Positions 35,814 to 44,218 of a DNA stretch of 51,911 nt are shown piece after piece. The stretch is from the NCBI GenBank assembly GCA_018716505.1, contig DVJW01000210.1:1-51911 (forward strand), given 5' to 3'. The notes below the pieces were generated by a model that was not told the origin of the DNA, searched no databases, and saw only the letters and a list, made by a program, of their open reading frames with translations. This stretch comes from Candidatus Faecaligallichristensenella faecipullorum (GTDB lineage Bacteria > Bacillota > Clostridia > Christensenellales > Aristaeellaceae). Both the position numbers and the translations under genes were made by a program. Each line of letters begins with the position of its first letter. Position 1 is the stretch's first letter.

Positions 35814-37052
35814 TTATCTTTCGAGGGCGCCGGCCGCCGCGCTTCCGGCCAGGGCCCCGGTGGAAAAGGCGATTTGCAGGTTAAACCCGCCGGTGAGCGC
35901 GTCCACGTCCAGCACTTCGCCCGCAAAGTACAGCGCGGGCGCGAGTTTTGATTCCATGGTGGAGGGGTTGACCTGTTTAACCGAAACCCCGCCTCGGGTG
36001 ATGATGGCCTCCTCCAGGGGGCGGAAGCGCTTTACCGTAAGGGGCAGATGTTTCAACAGGTTTTTCAGCGCGCCGCGCTGGGCCGCGGTCACCGAATGCA
36101 CCGGTTGGGCCGGGGAAAGGCCGGCAAGCCGCGCCATCATCAGGGCCAGGTTATGGGGGGCCAGGCCGTCCAGCACGCTGATCAGCTGCTTTCGGGACAT
36201 CTCCTTGAAATCCCGAAGCAGCCGGTTGTCCAACGTTTCCTCGCTCAGCGCGGGCTTCAAATCGATAAAGAGCGGCAGGCCCATGGGCTCGTCGGGCAGA
36301 TAGCTGGACAACGAAAGGCACAGCGGGCCGCTCAAACCGAAATGGGTAAACAACAGTTCGCCCAGCTCGGAAAAGATCTTTTTCTTCCCTTTATAGTAGT
36401 TGAGCGTCACGTTTTTCAGGGAAAGGCCCATGAGCTCGCCCGGCCATTCCTCCACGGTTTCCAGGGGAATCAGCGCCGGGCAGGGCGGAACGATATCATG
36501 GCCCAGGGACCGGGCGAAGGCATAGCCGTCCCCGGTGGAGCCGGTGGCGCTGTCGCTCTTGCCCCCGGTGGCCACGATCACCGCGTCCGCCTTCTGAATC
36601 GCGCCGCCCAGGTATTGGACGCCCGCCACCCGGCCGGATTGGAGGCAGAGCGCCTGGATTTCGCTGTTTAAACGGATATCCACGCCCCAACGCGTGAGCT
36701 CCCGCTCCAGGGCGCGGGTGATGTCGCTGGAGCGGTCCGAGGCCGGAAATACCCGGCCGCCCCGCTCCACCTTCAGCTTTACCCCCAGCGATTCCATCAG
36801 GGCCATCAGATCGCGGTTGTCAAAATGACTGTAAGCCGAATACAGAAACCGGGGATTGCGGGGAACATGGGCAAAAAAGCCGTCCGCATCCGCGTCGTTG
36901 GTCAGATTGCAGCGGCCCTTGCCGGTTATGTAGAGCTTTTTGCCCAGCTTTTCGTTGTGCTCGGCCAAGGTTACATGGGCCCCGGCCTTGCGGGCGCTCA
37001 GCGCGGCCATCATGCCCGCGGCGCCGCCGCCGATAACAATGATCTCCTTCAT
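35814..37052 (-). CDS. NAD(P)/FAD-dependent oxidoreductase (HI0933/BaiN-like)
   Basis: IVIGGGAAGMMAALSARKAGAHVTLAEHNEKLGKKLYITGKGRCNLTN. Confidence 0.92.
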   Translation of the reverse strand: MKEIIVIGGGAAGMMAALSARKAGAHVTLAEHNEKLGKKLYITGKGRCNLTNDADADGFFAHVPRNPRFLYSAYSHFDNRDLMALMESLGVKLKVERGGRVFPASDRSSDITRALERELTRWGVDIRLNSEIQALCLQSGRVAGVQYLGGAIQKADAVIVATGGKSDSATGSTGDGYAFARSLGHDIVPPCPALIPLETVEEWPGELMGLSLKNVTLNYYKGKKKIFSELGELLFTHFGLSGPLCLSLSSYLPDEPMGLPLFIDLKPALSEETLDNRLLRDFKEMSRKQLISVLDGLAPHNLALMMARLAGLSPAQPVHSVTAAQRGALKNLLKHLPLTVKRFRPLEEAIITRGGVSVKQVNPSTMESKLAPALYFAGEVLDVDALTGGFNLQIAFSTGALAGSAAAGALER

Positions 37053-37927
37053 TTTTCGCCCTGCACCCGCTCTTTATTCAGATAGACCTTATATTCGTCC
37101 CAGATATCTTCCAATTGATCGAAATACTGGGTGACCTGTTGCCGCCGGCGCTGGCCCAAAGCCACAATCAGCGCGTTGATGACCGAGAGCGGGGCGGCCA
37201 GCGAATCCACGAACGAAGCCATTTCGCTCTTGGCGGTCAGGCAGAGGTCGGCCGCCGAGTGCAGGGGGGAGAGCGGGCCGTCGGTTATGGCCACCAGGGT
37301 GGCGTTGCGGCTGCGGGCGAACTGCATGGCTTCCAGGGTCCGGGCCGAATAGCGGGGAAAGCTGATGCCGATGAGCAGATCGCCCTCGTCGATGCGGGAA
37401 AGCTGCTCGAACACATCGCTGATGCCCGAGGTCACCAGGTGCACATTTTTAAATACGAATTTTAAATAGTGGGTCAAAAATTGCGCCAGCGGCGCCGAGG
37501 CGCGCAGGCCCAAAACATAAATATCATTGGCGTTTAAAATGCGCTCCACCACATTTTCGAAGACTTGGACATCCAATTCGTCGATGGTGGACCGGATGTT
37601 TTGCATATCGGCCTTGAGCACCTTGGAGAGCACCTGGGTTTGATCCATATCCGAGGTCATCTCAAAGCGCTGGGAGGCGGTAAGCCGGTGGCGGATCAGT
37701 TCCTGGAGCGCCTTTTGCAGCTGGGGATAGCCTTCGTAACCCAGGGCTGAGGCAAACCGCACCACCGTGGACTCGCTTACCCCCACATACTCGCCCAAAC
37801 GGGAGGCGGTCATAAAGGCGGCCTTGTCATAGTGGCTGACGATGCATTCGGCGATGCGCCGGTGGCTTTTTGAAAGTTTTTTCCCGCTCTGATTCAATCG
37901 CTGAATGATCTCATGAGCGTTTTCCAT
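37049..37927 (-). CDS. RpiR/MurR-family transcriptional regulator (HTH + SIS)
   Basis: SHRRIAECIVSHYDKAAFMTASRLGEYVGVSESTVVRFASALGYEGYPQLQ; SIS domain. Confidence 0.92.
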   Translation of the reverse strand: MENAHEIIQRLNQSGKKLSKSHRRIAECIVSHYDKAAFMTASRLGEYVGVSESTVVRFASALGYEGYPQLQKALQELIRHRLTASQRFEMTSDMDQTQVLSKVLKADMQNIRSTIDELDVQVFENVVERILNANDIYVLGLRASAPLAQFLTHYLKFVFKNVHLVTSGISDVFEQLSRIDEGDLLIGISFPRYSARTLEAMQFARSRNATLVAITDGPLSPLHSAADLCLTAKSEMASFVDSLAAPLSVINALIVALGQRRRQQVTQYFDQLEDIWDEYKVYLNKERVQGEK

Positions 37928-38213
37928 GATGTTAATCCTCCTTGAAGGCGTTCATACTCCTGCCCTATTGTACGACACTTATGAAAAATTTGCAATAAGG
38001 AGCGGCGGATCCGGCAAATTTATTGGATTTTTCCGGATAAAGCCCATATGCTTGCATAATTGGTATGCAATTTTTCAAAATGAGCCATTGAACTGCCGAA
38101 GCGGGGAGAAAATTGAATATGAACTTTTACCCGGCCTTTTCCTGTTTTTCTTGACGGGGATTCAGGGGCATGCTATGCTGAAAAGACATAAGAACAAGAA
38201 AGGCATGAAACAG

Positions 38214-38873
38214 ATGAACCAAAGCAAAGCCTTTATTTTTGATATGGATGGGTTGCTCTTTGATACCGAAAACCTGGGCATACGCGCCTCCATCGAGGTG
38301 GGCAAGGCGCTGGGTTATCCCATCACCAGGGATCTGGTGTTGAAGGTCATCGGGGTGACCCATGCGGCCTGCGAAGCCACCTATCGCGCGGCCATTCCAC
38401 AGTTCGACGGCCAGCGCTTTTTCCCGGCCTTTGCCCAGTGGATGCAGGAAACCGTTAAAAAAGAGGGCTTGGGGATTAAAGAGGGGGTAAAGCCCCTGAT
38501 TTCTTTCCTGAGGGAAGGGGGATTTCCCTGCGCCCTGGCCTCGTCCAGCCCCATGGAATTGATTGAATTTTATCTCGAACGGGCGGACATGACCGGTTGG
38601 TTTGACCAGGTGGTGTCCGGGACCATGGTGAAAAGGTCCAAACCCGCGCCGGATATCTTCCTTTTGGCCGCCCGGAAGATGGGGGTGGAACCCGAACGCT
38701 GCATGGTGTTTGAAGATTCCATCAACGGGGTCAAGGCCGGCCGGGCCGCGGGCATGAGGGTTTGCATGGTGCCTGATTTGATTCCCTATACGCCGGATCT
38801 GGCCGGGTATGTGGATTGGCTCAAGCCCACGCTTCAGGCCGCGCTGGACAGTCTGAAGGAAGAAATGAAATAG
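38214..38873 (+). CDS. HAD-superfamily phosphatase (beta-phosphoglucomutase-like)
   Basis: AFIFDMDGLLFDTENLG...; start trimmed to 38214. Confidence 0.92.
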   Translation: MNQSKAFIFDMDGLLFDTENLGIRASIEVGKALGYPITRDLVLKVIGVTHAACEATYRAAIPQFDGQRFFPAFAQWMQETVKKEGLGIKEGVKPLISFLREGGFPCALASSSPMELIEFYLERADMTGWFDQVVSGTMVKRSKPAPDIFLLAARKMGVEPERCMVFEDSINGVKAGRAAGMRVCMVPDLIPYTPDLAGYVDWLKPTLQAALDSLKEEMK

Positions 38874-38965
38874 AAAAAACAGGCGGAGCTATTTCGTACA
38901 GGCGCGGCAGCAACGCAATGAGGACGCGGTTGGAGAGAAAAACTTTCCAACCGCATGGGCGTCGT

Positions 38966-39589
38966 TTAATTTTCGATACCGAGCAAGATGGTTTTAATCT
39001 GCCGGTTTATTTCCTCTTCGCTCATTTCTTTGGACATTAGCGGCTGAATGACCTCGCGGCTTTCTCTGATATGGGGCAGCGAGGTGGCCAGCGCGCCCGC
39101 CTTTTCGGTCTTGCCGCATTTCAAATATAAGAAGCAGAGCGCGGCCCGAATGGTCGCTTTTTGTTTTTCATTGATCGATAGCGGCAGTCCTTTTTCCATC
39201 AGGTCAATGGCTTCCTCGGATTTTCCCTGCAAGGCCAACACCCCGCCCAGCCCAAGCATCATATCGGGCTTGTTTGGGTATCTCAGCAAGGCGTCACGAT
39301 AAACCGTTTCGGCAGACTTGTAATCGCCGCTTTGCTGAAATTCCGTTGCCGTTTTATGAATGTTATACCGCGTTTGTTCCGAACGGATAGTATCCATGCC
39401 TATAAGCTCATCGATACTCGTTTCCAGTATATTCGCCAAAGCGGGCAAAAAGGTAATATCGGGATAGCTTTCCCCTCGTTCCCATTTTGAAACGCTCTGT
39501 GGGGTAATATGAAGGAATTCCGCAATATCCTCTTGCGTTAGATTTTTGGCGATGCGGAACCTTTTTAGATTTTCGGATAGATACAACAA
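38966..39589 (-). CDS. XRE-family HTH regulator with TPR-like C-terminus
   Basis: LSENLKRFRIAKNLTQEDIAEFLHITPQSVSKWERGESYPDI. Confidence 0.93.
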   Translation of the reverse strand: MLYLSENLKRFRIAKNLTQEDIAEFLHITPQSVSKWERGESYPDITFLPALANILETSIDELIGMDTIRSEQTRYNIHKTATEFQQSGDYKSAETVYRDALLRYPNKPDMMLGLGGVLALQGKSEEAIDLMEKGLPLSINEKQKATIRAALCFLYLKCGKTEKAGALATSLPHIRESREVIQPLMSKEMSEEEINRQIKTILLGIEN

Positions 39590-39725
39590 GACAACGCCGC
39601 CTTTCCATTGGATTTTTCTGTATTATACCTGCAAGCATGGCCGATGAGCAATGACGCGTTCGTTGATATCCATTCAACTTGGTAAAATAAGCATACCACA
39701 TACCTTTGGAAGGCAAACTTGAAAA

Positions 39726-39768
39726 AAGGATGCTGTTCTGGCAAACGGCATCCTCTTTTATCGCTGCG
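39726..39768 (-). terminator. Terminator downstream of the ORF 39803-41677 gene
   Basis: Minus strand AGGATGC...GCATCCTTTTTTC. Confidence 0.65.
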
Positions 39769-39802
39769 GAACGCCATCCCTTGATGCGTCCCGCCCTTTT
39801 TG

Positions 39803-41677
39803 TCAGAGCTCGCCTACGCCCATCTTTCGCAGCTCGCTTACGGCGTACAGCCTGAAGGCCGCAGGCCAGGCCACCAGCCAGTCGTTCATGGAACCGGGCG
39901 GGCAGGGAGCGGCAGTATTGTACCAGCGGCAATGCATGTAGGCCTCGTTTTGGCTGCCTTCGGGCCGCCACTTCCCCCGCACCATGGCCCCGCCCTCAGG
40001 GGTGACGCATTGAAGCGCGCCCCGCCACAGCATCCGGGCCCTCTTCAGCCAGACTTCTCCGCAGCCCGCCTGATATAGCCTCAACATGGCGGGCGCCGCC
40101 AGCGCGCCCCAGGGATCCAGGTGGTGATGCTGGGTGGAGACCGCGGTGGAGCCGGTGGTATGAAAGCCATAGCGCTTAAAGTCGCTCTCGGGCGGATAGG
40201 GCGCCTCGTAATGGAACATCCAGGAACAGAAATACACGCCGGCCTGTTGGGCGGATTCCAGATAGGATGGGTTTTGGGTGAGCGCATAGAGCTCCATGGC
40301 CGCCATGAGCATGGGGCCGGAGGTCTCCTTATCCACGCACACGGTGTCCAGGGCCCCGGCCGTGGCCATGAACTGGCTCAGATCTCTGTTTACATAAAAC
40401 GCAAACCCGCGCTCCGCCATTTCCAGATAGCGCGCCTCCCGGGTTTGGCGATAGGCCTCCAAAAGGCCCAAAACCGCAAAGGCCCCGATGGTGCCTCCGG
40501 TTTCCAGGGCGCGCCCATTTTTGTCGTAGGATTTTCCAAAGCCGTTCCGGCTGTCAAAATGGCCGGACAGGAAGTCGCATATGCCCAGCCCCACCGAACG
40601 GTAGTCCGGCCGCTCAATGCCCAGACCGGTCAAAAGCGCGTGGGCGCGCAGCAGCTCGGCCGCCCCAAAACCCAGATTGCACACATCCAGCGCCCCATCC
40701 GGTTTTTCGAAATGCACTTTTATGAGCCCATTTTCCAGCCGGGCATCCCGAACCCAATGATCCAAAACCGCAAGGCCCAGGGCCAGGGCCGAGTCATCGC
40801 CATCCAGCGCAAAGGATTCCAGCATCATGCGCGCAAACAGTGCGTTTTGACCGCACCAGCCCAGCTCAAAATGGGGCAGTTGTTGGAAGTCGTTGCGGTC
40901 AAGGCCGATGCAAAACAGCGGGCCGCCCTGGAAATTATACACCAGCCTGCGGGCAAAGCTCAGGCCCAGGCGCCACACCCGTTCAAAGGGCATGGAGGGC
41001 AGATCGAAGGGCTTTAATACCGCCATGGCCGCCTCCAGCGCCCCGGCCATGCCAAAGTTGGGCCATTTGGGCGCGCCCGTCCATAAATAGGCGGCAGCCC
41101 GGCGCGCCTGGCCCGGGGCAAGCTCAATGGAACGGTTCAGCGCCGGACCGTATTGATCGCGGTAGATATAGCTCACCGGGCCTTCGCCCATGGGATAGAT
41201 GAGTCGGTGAACCATGCAGCCGTCCTCCCCTCGCTCCATGGAGGCGGCGCAGTCCAGGGCCTCCTCCGATTCATCCGAGGCAAACAGCGCCAGGGCCGTT
41301 TCATCGTTTTCCGAGAGGGTGCAGCCCGGAACCCCGCCGCGCCGGGCGTCGAACACCCAGCTTGCGCCGTCGCGGGTCAGCCCCTTGGGCTCCAAACCCG
41401 AGCCCCAATGGTTTCCATTATAGAGCACGCAGGGCATGACGTAATGGCTATAGGCGAATTGGGCGCGCACCTGAATTTCGAACTGCAGGTTTAAGGGCGC
41501 ATCGGTGCGGTTGAGATAGGTGCGCTCCAAATAGATGATTCCCTGTCCGCGGGGCGTGATGTTTTGGCGGATTTCCAGCCGTTCATCCCGCCAAAGGCCT
41601 TGTCCGGCGGCTGGAGGCTGAAAGGATTGGCCGTCTGTCTGGTAGCTGGGCTCACAAATCTGGTAGGGCGTTTGCAT
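39803..41677 (-). CDS. Uncharacterised protein with six-hairpin (alpha/alpha) glycosidase-like features
   Basis: Long ORF with genome-like codon usage; recurring helical-repeat motifs (FGAAELLRAHALLTGLG..., FAVLGLLEAYRQTREARYLEMAERGF). Confidence 0.7.
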   Translation of the reverse strand: MQTPYQICEPSYQTDGQSFQPPAAGQGLWRDERLEIRQNITPRGQGIIYLERTYLNRTDAPLNLQFEIQVRAQFAYSHYVMPCVLYNGNHWGSGLEPKGLTRDGASWVFDARRGGVPGCTLSENDETALALFASDESEEALDCAASMERGEDGCMVHRLIYPMGEGPVSYIYRDQYGPALNRSIELAPGQARRAAAYLWTGAPKWPNFGMAGALEAAMAVLKPFDLPSMPFERVWRLGLSFARRLVYNFQGGPLFCIGLDRNDFQQLPHFELGWCGQNALFARMMLESFALDGDDSALALGLAVLDHWVRDARLENGLIKVHFEKPDGALDVCNLGFGAAELLRAHALLTGLGIERPDYRSVGLGICDFLSGHFDSRNGFGKSYDKNGRALETGGTIGAFAVLGLLEAYRQTREARYLEMAERGFAFYVNRDLSQFMATAGALDTVCVDKETSGPMLMAAMELYALTQNPSYLESAQQAGVYFCSWMFHYEAPYPPESDFKRYGFHTTGSTAVSTQHHHLDPWGALAAPAMLRLYQAGCGEVWLKRARMLWRGALQCVTPEGGAMVRGKWRPEGSQNEAYMHCRWYNTAAPCPPGSMNDWLVAWPAAFRLYAVSELRKMGVGEL

Positions 41678-41772
41678 GATGCGCGTCCTCCTGTGTAAAT
41701 TTTGTTTTCATCTTATCACGTCTGCTGGCTCGGGGCAAGATGGATTTGGCCGGGGTGGCGCGGGAAAAGAGA

Positions 41773-41784
41773 ATATGATATAAT
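41773..41784 (+). repeat. 12-bp direct repeat ATATGATATAAT (left)
   Basis: Identical to 41988-41999; flanks the hairpin element. Confidence 0.7.
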
Positions 41785-41786
41785 CA

Positions 41787-41987
41787 GGGTGTTGACAAAG
41801 TCAACACCCTTCGAAAAAATGAAATATTCATTTTTTCGAGTTGCATCATTTTCCTGTCACCTTCGGTGACGGCCGGAAAATGATAGAGGAAGCGGCCACT
41901 TGGGCCGCTCCTCGAACCGGCAAAGCCGGTTCTGCGGATTGAATATGAAGGGGCTGCGGCCCCTTCATGCATCCCCAGACGAAAAAG
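41787..41987 (+). repeat. Dispersed multi-hairpin repeat, copy 2 (six hairpins)
   Basis: Hairpins at 41787-41809, 41812-41838, 41845-41884, 41891-41909, 41914-41932, 41945-41968; spacers match copies 1 and 3. Confidence 0.88.
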
Positions 41988-41999
41988 ATATGATATAAT
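41988..41999 (+). repeat. 12-bp direct repeat ATATGATATAAT (right), contains candidate -10 for the nuclease operon
   Basis: Identical to 41773-41784. Confidence 0.7.
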
Positions 42000-42049
42000 T
42001 CCGTCAAAGCGATTTTTTGTACTTTATCATTTGGAGGCGCGGAAAGAGC

Positions 42050-42442
42050 ATGAAAAACGGTTCGGATTCCCCCGAGGCCCGGCTCAAGGCGTTGGCAGGG
42101 GCGCTGGCCGGATTGCGCGTGAGCGCCGTGCCCGGGGAATACGACCTGCATCAGATGGTTTTCAGGGCCCTGGTGCGCGCGGGCTATCAGCCCAGGCACG
42201 AGGTGGCCCTGGGGCCGAGATGCCGTATTGACTTTATGGTGGACGGCCTGGGCATCGAGATCAAGAAGGGCAAGCCCGTCCGGCGCGCGGTCATGGAACA
42301 GGCGGCCCGCTATCTGGAAAGCGGCCAATTGGAGGGCCTGCTGCTGGTGGTGGAGCGGTCGGCCAATCTGCCCGGGCGCATCCTGGGCAAGCCGGTTGTG
42401 GTGTTGGGGCTGAACCGTCTGTGGGGGGTGGCGCTGCCGTGA
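42050..42442 (+). CDS. Small PD-(D/E)XK-like nuclease
   Basis: HEVALGPRCRIDFMVDGLGIEIKKGK: D-x(n)-E-x-K signature preceded by a helix. Confidence 0.7.
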   Translation: MKNGSDSPEARLKALAGALAGLRVSAVPGEYDLHQMVFRALVRAGYQPRHEVALGPRCRIDFMVDGLGIEIKKGKPVRRAVMEQAARYLESGQLEGLLLVVERSANLPGRILGKPVVVLGLNRLWGVALP

Positions 42443-44205
42443 GGGAGGATTCGTTTTACCAGGAAGACCAGGAGGAAATGGACTTCCCGGCGGGTTATCC
42501 GGCGTACCTTCGGGAGGTGGGCCCGGCGGAGGAGACCTACGGTACCCTGAGCTACAACCGGCGCGGCAAGTGCTGGGTCATCAAGGGCGAGCCCTGTGTG
42601 ACCGAGCTGGCCAAGCGGCTGTTTCCGGGATGCGCGGGCAAGGGACGCGGGGTGGCGCGCTTTACCGCCCACAGGCGCATCATCGGGGATTTAAACTGGC
42701 TGATGCTGAGATATCCCCTGGAGATCAAGGAGAGCGACCGGGAAAAATGGGAGGAGGCCTTGCAGGACGCCCGGGCCTATGCGGTGCGCCGCGCCCAGAG
42801 CCTGCGCGCCCCGGCCCGGGTCACCCCGCCCGAGACCGCCTTTCGGGGCCAGCTCATGCCCTTTCAGCAGCAGGGCTTGGCCTTTTTGCTCAACAATCCG
42901 CGCGCGCTTTTGGCCGACGAGATGGGCCTGGGCAAGACGGTGCAGGCCCTGAGTTTGGTGGCCGCCACCGGGGGCTATCCGGTGCTCCTGGTCTGCCCGC
43001 CCCACCTGATCCGAAACTGGCAGCGGGAGGCCCAGCGCTTTCTGAGCCCCGAGGGCGGGCTCAGGGTGCATGTGCTGCGCGGGCTCACGCCCTATGAGCT
43101 GCCCGAGGCCGATTTCTATATCGTGCATTATTTGCTGCTGCGCGGATGGAAGCAGGCGCTGCCCAAGGCCGGGTTCCGCACCGTGATCTTTGACGAAATT
43201 CAGGAGCTCCGGCACGCGGGCACCGAAAAATACAGCGCGGCCAGCCTGATTTCCGACGCCTGCGACCGGGTGGTGGGGCTTTCGGGCACCCCGATTTACA
43301 ACAATGGCGGGGAGATTTGGAACGTCATCAACATATTGGACTTTCACTTCCTGGGGGATTGGGAGAGCTTTACCCGGGAATGGTGCTATGGATACAACAG
43401 CGCCATTGTGGCCAAGCCCGACCTTCTGGGCGAGCATCTGCGCCGGGAGGGCATGATGCTGAGGCGCACCAAGCAGCAGGTGCTTTCCGAACTGCCCCCC
43501 AAGCGGCGGCTGGTTCAGGAGATCGATTGGGACGACGAGCTATACAGGCAGCTGATGATCCCGGTGATCCAGCGGGCCAGGACCTTAAAAGAGGTGGACG
43601 ACGCCTCGCGGCGGGCGATTTTGGAGGATCAGATCAGCCAGGAGGAGCGGCAGGCCACCGGCATCGCCAAGGCCCCGTATGTTTCGGCCTTTGTGCGCAC
43701 CTTGCTGGACGGGGGCGAGAGCGTTCTTTTGTTCGCCCATCACCACAAGGTCATGGATCTGTATAAAAAGGAACTCAAGGCCTACCGCCCGGCCTTTATC
43801 ACCGGGCGGGAAAACGAAAAGCAAAAGGACGAGGCCCTGAACCGGTTTATGTCCGGCAGGACCAATTTATGCGTGATTTCCCTGAGATCGGCCAGCGGGC
43901 TCAATTTGCAGCGGGCCAGTTGCGTGGTGTTCGGGGAGCTGGACTGGTCGCCCGCGGTGCATTCCCAGGCCGAGGACCGGGCCCACCGCATTGGCCAGGC
44001 CGATTCGCTGCTCTGTTACTATCTGGTCAGCCCCAGGGGCTCGGATCAGGATATGCAGGAGGCGCTGGGGCTCAAGGTGAGCCAGTTTATTCAGCTCATG
44101 GGCGACGAAACCCCGGACGAGGAAAAGCAATGGATGGCCCAGAGTTCGGCCCGGGAGCATGTGCGCAGACTGGTGGAGCGCTTGACCGAAGGCGGCGATG
44201 GATAA
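42439..44205 (+). CDS. SNF2-family (SWI2/SNF2, SMARCAL1/HARP-like) ATPase
   Basis: LMPFQQQGLAFLLNNPRALLADEMGLGKTVQALSL; FDEIQELRH (DExx variant); SQAEDRAHRIGQ; probable GTG start 42439 overlapping the nuclease stop (GTGA). Confidence 0.92.
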   Translation: MREDSFYQEDQEEMDFPAGYPAYLREVGPAEETYGTLSYNRRGKCWVIKGEPCVTELAKRLFPGCAGKGRGVARFTAHRRIIGDLNWLMLRYPLEIKESDREKWEEALQDARAYAVRRAQSLRAPARVTPPETAFRGQLMPFQQQGLAFLLNNPRALLADEMGLGKTVQALSLVAATGGYPVLLVCPPHLIRNWQREAQRFLSPEGGLRVHVLRGLTPYELPEADFYIVHYLLLRGWKQALPKAGFRTVIFDEIQELRHAGTEKYSAASLISDACDRVVGLSGTPIYNNGGEIWNVINILDFHFLGDWESFTREWCYGYNSAIVAKPDLLGEHLRREGMMLRRTKQQVLSELPPKRRLVQEIDWDDELYRQLMIPVIQRARTLKEVDDASRRAILEDQISQEERQATGIAKAPYVSAFVRTLLDGGESVLLFAHHHKVMDLYKKELKAYRPAFITGRENEKQKDEALNRFMSGRTNLCVISLRSASGLNLQRASCVVFGELDWSPAVHSQAEDRAHRIGQADSLLCYYLVSPRGSDQDMQEALGLKVSQFIQLMGDETPDEEKQWMAQSSAREHVRRLVERLTEGGDG

Positions 44206-44218
44206 AGGAGGGAGGAGC

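Noticed and set aside
41787-41987. CRISPR array
   Set aside because: Hairpins are of different sequence and spacing; no regular direct repeats with unique spacers and no cas genes.
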